64,000 bases of DNA, from NCBI RefSeq assembly GCF_921293095.1, contig NC_060254.1:6944001-7008000 (forward strand). Reading direction: 5' to 3'. The notes beneath the pieces are model-generated. The model was not told the DNA's origin. It searched no databases and was given only the letters and a program-made list of their open reading frames with translations. Made by a program: the position numbers and the translations under genes. The stretch is from Ischnura elegans (lineage: Eukaryota; Arthropoda; Insecta; Odonata; Coenagrionidae). Below are positions 55,548 through 64,000 of the stretch, piece by piece. Every line of letters starts with the position of its first letter. Position 1 is the first letter of the stretch.

Positions 55548-58500
55548 TTAGGAATAAGTTCTAATCAGCAATTTATGCCAACATTAGATCAAATTAAAAG
55601 TACCGCAGGTATTTTTTCTGAATATAGTCCCCCCCTTTTTTCCCAAAATGTCCATGGTAATTATAAAGGGGGGGCTAAAACATTCATATCTTCCAGTATT
55701 AATATTAAAAGTAATATTTCATTACTTTAAGCAAACTAATCAGCAAGAAATCGCAAGATCAAATGGGTCTCATTGAAAGAGGCACTTTGCACTCTATAGG
55801 TGTATCACCATATAAACAAGTCTTAGTGTATTGCCTTTAAGTAAGGATCAGAAATCACAGTTAAGCAGGGGTACACAACCCATAACATCGGGTGATTGGA
55901 GGAAGGGGAATGTAAAAAATACTACTTATATTTTTAGGGATTTTTGTGGTAAAATTTATTAAATAAATCACCAAGACTATGGGTGGAAATGGTTAAAGAG
56001 TGGTACATACATACCTGCTACAGAGAGTAGAAAATTGAAGCTGCAACACTATACAGATGTCACCAACTCATGAAAAGTGGGCTATAACTTCTGCTATATT
56101 TATATTTGCAAGTAGATAGAGATTGGTTGAACAAGGAAGATTTTTTCTTTAATGTAGCTGACCTTCCATTTCATTACCTGAATGATTTAAATGAATTTTG
56201 AATTTGGGTATGTGTCTGAATTGTCTGTAGTACTAGCCTTCATGGCATCTTGTAAAAATGTAGATTGATGATGTAGTAGAGAGCTTTAATGGAAAATGAC
56301 CTCATCGCGAGGCCACCAAAACCAAATCAGACTACATCAATAAAGGAAGAAAAGGAAAAGTTATGCTTTATCTAGTATCCTAATTTTGTAATATTCTAAA
56401 TGTGTGTATGGGGGAGTCCGCTGCATTTGGGGCACACTCAGAGAGCTAAGGGGCAGTTTGGGGGTTATTCCTCCCCTCCAAGCCTATGCTTAAAAAATGC
56501 CACCCAGTGAGCGTATATGTACGATACTGCATTTTGAGCAATGAGAGGATCTAACCGGAATATCTGCAATATCTACTCCTTACTCAAAACATGATACATA
56601 CTATCATAGCCAATCCACTTTCAGTTTTCCCATGCTAACAAAGTTTCTAAATATATTTCATACTTTATATTTGTTAAGTGAAAGTATTTAATTATCTAAG
56701 GATGTTATAATAATTATTACATATAATGATTTTATTTCTGCTGGTTAGCAAATAACATAGAAATTGTCAAAAGAAAAAACCACACACAAAGATGACAAAC
56801 AGCATTGGTTAAGATACAAAAAAATAAAAACATAACAGGACTCAGTAAAATAAAATAAGTTTAAGTATGACAGCATTCACACTTAGATGCCATGAAATCT
56901 GAAATGCATTAATAGGCTTTTTCAAGAGGTAAATTCATTACATGGTTTTTGAACACTGGCAGATAAGAAATAGTAGATGTTATCTCCTCAAGATTGAGGG
57001 TTAAAATTTGGCTTGCATTTCCCAACATGATCAATGTTTGCATACCCTTATCAGATCAAATGGGTATCTTTAAAACAAAGTATCCTACGAGAGAGAGTTG
57101 AAACAATTATATTAAATGAAAATATGTATACGAGTGAACTGATTGGGTACAAAAGTGGATCAGTAACAATTTCAACCATTATTTTGTATGTTTTGTATGA
57201 CTTTATCCAACCATTATTCACACAGCCAGAGTAAAGGCCCTCACATCAATTGCCATCATCTTGTTGAGCTGAAGTCCATTGGTTGAGCATGTCCAATCTC
57301 ACACAAAATTTGACAACTGGATCCCGACTGCTTATCCTCCTGTGACTCAAAATCGTAAAATGTTTGTCCTTAAATGGGAACTCATATTGCATCTACCCCT
57401 GTGTAATAGAGTTGGTTCATTACTGGATCATTCCCTCTACAAGAGAAAGACTCCATACAATGGGTGTGCATCACTTGATACTACTGGAGGATTTTTTGAC
57501 AGCTGACCAGCTGTGCTGGGTGAGTATAGAATGTTTATTCACTCTAATCTCCCCATGCACATTTGATTCTCTTCCAATTCTTGAATGAGTAGTATTTTGC
57601 AATGAATTCTACGTACAAATAACAATAACAATTATATCTGGTCTACTGATGTGGAAGGCAGATGAAAAAACAGCATTCCCTATGGTAGAGTTTAAATCCA
57701 TTACTTTATCCAGAGTGTCAATCAAAATCATTCCTGAGATACGAAAAATTGCATTTCTTAACATAAGACGATGATGTTAACATTTTGCACAATTAACTGT
57801 CAGAAAATAACGTGTAGATAGTACTATTCTTTTGTACCTAATAAAAATACTTTGTGATTGTTGAGAGGTGAAAGAATTCTGTCAATTTGATTGAAAAGTT
57901 TTTATACAGAGTGATATGTAATGTAACTTATAATCAAATATTTATTGAATAAAAGTATGTCCCTACATGGGGGTTATTTCACAAAAATATCTGTAAGGAT
58001 TGTCTCAGTAAATCTCTGAGTTGAATTTTTTAAATGAGGAATGTGGCAGTTGACACTAAATAGAGCAATTGAATAAATTCAGAATGTTCAGGGTTTAAGG
58101 GATTATGCTGGGATATGCAAGTAAAGGTATGAAAAATCCAGATTAGCGACTCTGAAAGACTTGAGCTACCCCACTACCATTGAGCTACTGGTATTGTTAG
58201 CTAAGTGGATTAGTAGCAATTTTAGTAAGAATGTCAACGCAGAAGAGGATGTTTATTGCTGACACATACCGTAACAGAATGCGGAAATTTACTTCATCTT
58301 GCAGCACAGCACTGCGATTTGTCAAGGTGGCAAGACTGTGGGAAACATCATCCTAAATAGTAGTCAATCACTCACACAAATGCTAGACAAAACCACTGGC
58401 ACACGTGAGTGAATGGTTGCATATACAACAGGATATAAAAGAGCCGAACAACATTGTTTTCAGGGCATTTCAGCACCACACTATCCTCTGCTTACCATAC

Positions 58501-58740
58501 TACTCAAACCTCTCAATTTCTCCCGGTAGGTCCACCCATGCCAGATAGGCCGAAGGGTAGGAGCAAGACGAATGGCATTCTTCATGATGATGACACGTAA
58601 AAAACACAGTCGAAAAGGAAGTGAATAACCCTACCAATAATCTCTTCCCTGAAAACATATTCACCCAAACAGCCAAACCAAATGGGCCTCCGAAAATCAT
58701 TGAACGGGACCTGTCAGCAAAGCATAGGTGTCGCTCATGG
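55548..58740. other. No recognisable gene
   Basis: I looked for the SKAP SH3 exons (A-L-Y-D, W-W) and did not find them. Open frames at 57034-57588 lack motifs. AT-rich throughout. Confidence 0.35.
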
Positions 58741-58742
58741 CG

Positions 58743-59095
58743 GAAGTGGCGGCTCGTGAGTCAAGTCCTGGGGGAGGGGGGGGGAGGCGCACTCCACCGA
58801 GGGGTCATAAATTTTTAATGTTTTGTGTATTTAAGTAAGTTTTTTAAGTCAATTTAGGTATTAAACTTTGGGATACTATATGTTCCGTTTTTTCAACAAA
58901 AATACCTAGTTTACCTAATAAAGCTTGATTAATAAATACTAAATCAGTAGACTCTCGGTCATACGGATCAGCTTAGCCCGGACACCCGATTGTACCGATC
59001 AATGATCTTGAAGAATAAAAATATATTTGCTGCGATATTTTACCAATACAAACGATAATACGTAACTTTGCGTTTCAGCGCCTACATTTTTTGCG
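58743..59095 (+). mobile_element. hAT-like element, left part
   Basis: AGTGGCGGCTCGTGAGTCAA and about 350 bp of similarity to 18133-18490 in the same orientation. The first terminal bases are altered. It lies next to the second 1.9-kb repeat as the 18133 copy lies next to the first, although the repeats themselves are inverted. Confidence 0.55.
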
Positions 59096-59385
59096 CGTAT
59101 ACGACCGCAATAGACATCTTTTTCGTGTTTGCAATCATAATGCGTTATTTGTCAAATCAATAGAATAATTGCAAATGATTTAGGTAGCAATGACACTTGT
59201 ATCACCTGAGGAGGGAGGGGAGTGTCAATGACCTCCACTAGGCAAGAAACACTTCCAGAATGCGCACGCTTTGTTATTGCAGATGTTACCTTCGATTGCT
59301 GTGTTGTCGTTGTTTCTTTGGTTTTTTAAACAGATCTCAACTTAATTCTCTCGTCAATTCATAGTTTGACAACTATTTATATATT
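59096..59385. other. No recognisable gene
   Basis: Unassigned spacer between the hAT fragment and the inverted 1.9-kb repeat. Confidence 0.3.
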
Positions 59386-61323
59386 ATATTTCACGTCCTT
59401 CTTAATCTGTTCCACGTAGTCTATTCGTGGTCTTCCTTTTCCATTCCTGCCATCCAGTTGTACCTCGACTCCATCAGTCATTGATGTCTCATGACGGTGG
59501 CGTGGCGACAGGGAGGGGAGGGAGGGAATAGATCCTCCTTCAAACCCTCAGAGAAACATATATAAAATATTTAAAACTCTTGGACATCCAATTACTCTCG
59601 TCGGGATTGAAGGACGAAGGATTAATAAAGGCAAGACATTGACGAAAATATATTTTTTGGAGTAATTAATTTACATGGATTTATTTCAATTTTATTTGGG
59701 TTGAACAATTGTCGTGTTCCGCCGTTTCTTCAGCGCATTCCATGCCGAGCCCAGGAGGCCGCGCTTTCGGCTCGTTATCCTGTTTAATGTGGGGATTCCC
59801 CTTCCGGTCCCCTTCGGTTCCGGTCAGGCCTATACCACGCACCCCCGAGGTCAGAGTAGGGCCGTGACCCTCCTCTGGCCCCGTTCATTCTCACTCACTC
59901 CACAGCTTGCTGACTGAGGTACCCATGGCCTCCTTTAATACTTGTATTAAAGAAGGTCATGCAGGAACCACTCGTGGAAGATGTCATCCATCGAGAAGTC
60001 ACCTCCAGCCATCAGGCTGCGCTCGAAAGACCCATGGCCCCTCTCAACCAGCGGCTGAAAGTGGTAATAGGACTCCGAGCCCTCACCGCGGCCATCGTGG
60101 GGGACAGGTAGAAGCTCCTCCTCTCCTTCGTCTTCTATGTCCCCCAGGTAGCCTTCCTCCGAGATTTCGCTGGACGTATCCTGCGAAATCTCGGAGGGAT
60201 CCTCTCCCTCCGCAACTCCCTCCATCACTGCTTCAGCCAGGACCGTCACCTCCTCCTCCGTCTCCTCCTCCTCCTGGCGTCCGCAGCAGCAAAGAACGCA
60301 GCCCATTATATCTCTTAGCTATGGCTTAAAGACAGCAAGTCCACAACTAAGCAGCTATTAAGGCCAAATGAGGAACCCGAGAAGTGGTCTCCATGGAACT
60401 CCCATTGTTGCTCAGCGCCAGAGCCTTGAACATCTCATCCATGGTAACGAATGAAGGGTACTTGAAATCAATTGTTACCTCCGACGTGATTGAGATTTTA
60501 GGGTAATCATAACATTAATAAAGTTGAAAAGAGACATGGTATAGAACAGTAATTAATCCTTTGAATCGAAAATTATTTCGATTTCAAATTGAAATCCCTC
60601 GTTTTTATTGATTTTTTAAATTTATTCTCATGTGAGAAATCAGAAGCTGGTTCAAAATAACTTTGAATGAAGTTATATCAATTATTATTGCTAGCAGGGG
60701 AAAGTAACCATAAAGAAGTGGTTTGATTACTTACATATTATATTTTAAAATATAGCGAGGTGGAAATTGTCGCATTACCTCGCAAAACAAAGAGTTGTAA
60801 TACCTACTTCGATATTGAAGTGCAGTAGTCCATACGTCCTTCCCCAACCTGATTAATTCATATTGGAACATTTAGAGCTGCTTCCGCATAGATATTGGAT
60901 TTCCCCCAGTGACGCACCGACATCATTGTAGGCTTGGGACACTGCTCAATATAGGCCCTATACCCACTATCTGAAATTTATCCCATTCCTTTTACTACAG
61001 AGAATGCTGGAGAACAATTTGGAAGTATAAACTGGAGGTGCGACCTGGGGAAGTTCCGCTGTGCTATAAGTTCTATTATAATGATATTTGAATTAAGATC
61101 ATTAAATATGTAGGTAATTAAAGACAGTTAAGGACCGGATAATAATAATTAAAGGTGAATTTTTGAGAAAAATAGAAAATAATGTTGGTCACTCGGAGGG
61201 TAGAATCGGTAGAAGGTAGGTTCCTAAAATTTCTGCTGAAGTTATTGGGAGCTTACAGTTGCAAAAAATTTGTCCTCTAGTCAAGGGGGAGGAGCTTCAT
61301 GTGTTTTTGGAAATCTCATTTTC
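59386..61323 (-). repeat. 1.9-kb repeat, copy 2 (inverted relative to 16205-18126)
   Basis: Reverse complement of the first copy with scattered substitutions and small indels; includes the ORF at 60306-59947 and the LINE C-terminal fragment at 59500-59386, here reading QLDGRNGKGRPRIDYVEQIK without the shift seen in copy 1. Confidence 0.85.
59947..60306 (-). CDS. Acidic 119-aa protein with N-terminal MGCVLCCCG, copy 2
   Basis: Same length and ends as the 17206-17565 copy, with changes at four positions (V to A, D to E, L to Q, A to T), all in the central acidic segment around the internal hairpin. The N-terminal lipidation-type signal and the C-terminal FHEWFLHDLL are unchanged. Here the hairpin arms carry a mismatch (60157-60198). 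Two fully open copies inside otherwise decaying repeats suggest either youth or selection. Confidence 0.5.
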   Translation of the reverse strand: MGCVLCCCGRQEEEETEEEVTVLAEAVMEGVAEGEDPSEISQDTSSEISEEGYLGDIEDEGEEELLPVPHDGRGEGSESYYHFQPLVERGHGSFERSLMAGGDFSMDDIFHEWFLHDLL

Positions 61324-61870
61324 GCAAGAACTAAATCTAAATCACCGGGAAAGGAAAGCGAAATTAGATCATAATTCCCTGAATAATTCACACGATCACA
61401 GAGATATTTTACTTGGAAAACGTACCTTTTTAACGTTCCGAGATATCCTTCACCAGTGGTAGTTTGGCCTCTGCGCTGAAATTTCACGTTATAGGGAAAA
61501 TAAACCCTGTTCTTCGCTTCCATAGCACAAGCACTTACATCCTTTCGCACTCACGAAGACAAACTGACTAATTTTCTCGGTCAAATCGTGAAAGAGAATA
61601 GTTTTTAACCAATTGGAAAGAAGCATTTGTGGAAAACCCCGTGCGAGCCACATCGTAGAAAACGTTTGTGCGGATGTCGAAGGTAAGCGATACTCAACAG
61701 TGCAAAGAACCCTTCCAAAGATCGAGGCAATAAATCAATAGGCGGCATTTCTACACAGGGACAGTTATGAAACGAATACAGAACTTCTTTAACGCTAGAT
61801 AAGCGTCATAACACAGCATAACGGCCAATGCATGAAGACCAACACTTATTATAGACATACATGGAGAAAT
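61324..61870. other. No recognisable gene
   Basis: Unassigned sequence between the 1.9-kb repeat and the small palindromic MITE. Confidence 0.3.
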
Positions 61871-61872
61871 AA

Positions 61873-61958
61873 GTCCGTTTTACACGGTACACGGAATTGC
61901 GCAATCTGACGTACGTGCGAAGGCGTAATCAAAATTGCGTCGTGTAAAGCGGTGAATT
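61873..61958. mobile_element. Short palindromic MITE
   Basis: CCGTTTTACACGGTACACGG with AATTGCG on the left and AATTGCGTCGTGTAAAGCGG on the right are imperfect inverted repeats enclosing about 25 bp. It directly precedes the truncated LINE. Confidence 0.5.
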
Positions 61959-64000
61959 GCTAGAACAGATGCGAGATGGCAAAATTCTAGCCCAATACCA
62001 GGAAATCCTGGGTAAGAAACTAGAAGAAGGAGCAGAGAACCTGAAAGTAAATGACTCGGTAGATAGAAAATGGCTTAATATAAAGAAGGCTATGGAAGAG
62101 GCTGCAAATGAGACCATAGGAGAAAGAAAGAGAACAGGGAATGAAGAATCGTTTGATAATGAGTGCAGAAAAGCTATGGAAAGGAAGAATATAGATCGAA
62201 GGAACACCATCCAGAAAGAGACACGACAAAATGTCGAAAGATATAAAGAAAGCAGAAGACAAGCAAATAAAATACTACGAAAAAAGGAAAAACAGTACTT
62301 AAAAGGGTATGTGGAAAAGATTGAGGAACTGAACACACAAAATGAAAGTAGAAAGTTATACCAGGCAATCAAACGGAAGACAAATAAATTTCAACCAAGA
62401 ACAAACGCATGTAAGGATAAGAATAGGAGGTTGGTTGGAACAGAGGACGAAGTAATGGGAAGATGGGCCGAGTACTTTAAGGAATTGCTGAATGTCAATG
62501 AGATAGATGAGGAGGATGAGGAGGATGGAGAAATGTTGAACATGAGGGTGGACACCAGCATCAGTAGGCCATCAATTGAGGAGGTGAAGGAGTCGTTAAA
62601 ACGGCAGCGGAATGGGAGAGCTCCAGGGGAAGATCAAATTACATCGGAGTTAATCAAGTATGGAGGAAAAAATTTAACAAAGAACCTACATAGACTGATA
62701 TGTGAAATATGGGAGAAAGAAGAGATGCCTGAGAAATGGAAGATTGGTTTAATTTGCCCTATATTCAAGAAGGGAGATAAATTGCAATGCAGCAACTATA
62801 GGGGAATCACATTACTAAATGTCTCTTACGAGATACTTTCTTGTATACTGCAGAGGAGACTTAACACGTATGCTGAAGTAATCCTTGGTGAATATCAATG
62901 TGGCTTCAGGCCGGGAAGAGGAACAACCGACCAAATCTTTGTAATGAGACAATGCATGGAGAAATGATATGAGTACAACATTGACCTACATATGCTTTTC
63001 ATTGACTTCCAGCAAGCTTTTGATAGTGTCAATAGAAGAAAAATGTTGAAGGCATTGGAGGGACTTGGAATACCAAAAAAACTAATTAAGTTGGTAAATG
63101 ACTATGGAAGGATCTCAAGCTAAATCGGGGGCAAGACTAGTGAAGCCTTTAAGATAACAGCTGTAGTAAGACAAGGAGATTCTCTATCAGCAGTACTATT
63201 TAATCTGTGTCTACATTAAGCCATGAAAGAACTGGGGTTAGAGGGGACAATTGTGCATAAATCTACTCAGGCATGCGCCTATGCCGACGACAGTTCTAAT
63301 GGCACGGAATATGGATTCTCTGAAAGAAATATGCAAAATCTTAGAACAGAAGAGTAAAAATATAGGGCTCAGAATCAATGAGAGAAAAACGAAATACATG
63401 AAAATGTCGACCACGGAAGACAGAAGATGGACTCAAAACGTTACATTTGGGCAGTACAACTTTTAAAATGTAAAATATTTCAGCTACCTCCGTACTAATT
63501 TAAATTGTAAGAACTCAATGACAGAAGAGATCAACAAGAGGATAATTGCTGGAAATAGGGCTTACTTTGCTAATATTAAGCTCCTGAAGTCAACTCTTCT
63601 ATCTAAGGAGATGAAATTCAAGATCTATAAGACACTTATCAGACCGGTCGTGACATATGGAGCAGAAACGTGGAGCATCTCCGCTGGAAACGAGCAAGCT
63701 CTGCGGATATTTGAACGGAAGATTTTGCGAAAGATATATGGTCCCGTGACAGATGGGGTAACTTGGAGGATAAGAACAAACAAGGAAATAGAAAATATTA
63801 TCCGAGGCGAAGACATAGTGAGATTTGTGAAGACCCAACGGCTGGCTTGGCTAGGTCATGTTGAAAGAATGAGTGAAGAAAGGATGCCTAAGAAGATTCT
63901 ACATGGAAATATGGATGGAAAGAGAAAAAGAGGAAGACCGAGGAAAAGATGGATGCAGGATGTGGAAGAAGACACGAAAGCTATGAGGATTGTCAGATAG
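61957..64000 (+). mobile_element. RTE-like LINE, RT domain to C-terminus, 5'-truncated
   Basis: The 336-codon first block (61957-62964) has a charged, coiled-coil-like linker, then KRQRNGRAPGEDQITSELIK, EKWKIGLICPIFKKGDKL, YRGITLLNVSYEILSCI and YQCGFRPGRGTTDQIFVM: RT fingers and palm. After a TGA, the same frame goes on with [13 protein letters not shown]-type palm sequence and QACAYADDSSNG, where the YADD catalytic motif is kept. Further stops and frame changes follow. The last block (63518-64000) has KIYKTLIRPVVTYGAETWS and GKRKRGRPRKRWMQDVEEDT and ends at a TAG on the last bases of the window. The endonuclease is missing. The clade is judged from peptide style. Confidence 0.85.

Noticed and set aside
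56270-56350. LINE C-terminal fragment
   Set aside because: Resemblance to a LINE tail is too short and unspecific to report.
57279-57588. SKAP SH3 exon
   Set aside because: No ALYD, acidic loop or WW motifs in any plus-strand frame.

Overview
This is nuclear DNA of an animal, most likely an arthropod and probably an insect. It is AT-rich and intron-rich, has host genes with long introns, and carries a very dense mixture of transposable elements: Jockey-, RTE- and CR1/L2-like LINEs, Penelope-like elements, Gypsy, Helitron, hAT, PIF/Harbinger, TA-target MITEs and tRNA-derived SINEs. There is no bacterial gene organisation. The species cannot be named from the sequence.

Two host-type genes are supported. 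A SKAP-like (Src kinase-associated phosphoprotein) gene runs on the + strand from about 42785 to 55547, with an N-terminal helix exon, an acidic linker and a split PH domain. Its exons are interrupted by a 704-bp hAT element and by a 2-kb CCC-ended DNA transposon, and one in-frame TAG follows the PH domain. A DUF4806-domain gene lies on the - strand at about 35630-33895. A third, unrecognised three-exon coding stretch lies at 10324-10923 (+), and pieces of a repeated arthropod protein family lie at 5773-6640 and 11480-11776 (-) and at 20704-20830 (+).

Layout. 1-8.7 kb: LINE remnants, hammerhead-bearing Penelope-type ends, a 661-bp MITE, fragments of the repeated protein family. 8.7-12.7 kb: a hAT end, a long hairpin, the three-exon gene, a minisatellite. 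12.7-15 kb: a Penelope-like element with GIY-YIG domain. 15-21 kb: a palindrome, a LINE piece, a 1.9-kb repeat carrying a MGCVLCCC... ORF, a Jockey remnant. 21-23.5 kb: a decayed Harbinger transposase. 23.6-32.7 kb: a nested stack (Helitron, containing a Gypsy element that contains a 1-kb CCC-ended element, followed by a 2.4-kb CCC-ended element). 33-38.2 kb: the DUF4806 gene and Harbinger elements. 39.3-40 kb: second copy of the 661-bp MITE. 42.8-55.5 kb: SKAP gene with intronic and exonic insertions. 58.7-61.3 kb: inverted second copy of the 1.9-kb repeat. 61.9-64 kb: RTE-like LINE.

The most unusual material is a set of non-autonomous DNA transposons that start CCC and end GGG, have 2- or 3-bp target duplications, and in several cases carry their own private short-palindrome arrays next to each end. 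They resemble the CMC (CACTA/Mirage/Chapaev) group but no transposase is visible. Also notable are three well-formed hammerhead ribozymes at Penelope-type termini and the conserved acidic ORF inside the 1.9-kb inverted duplication.
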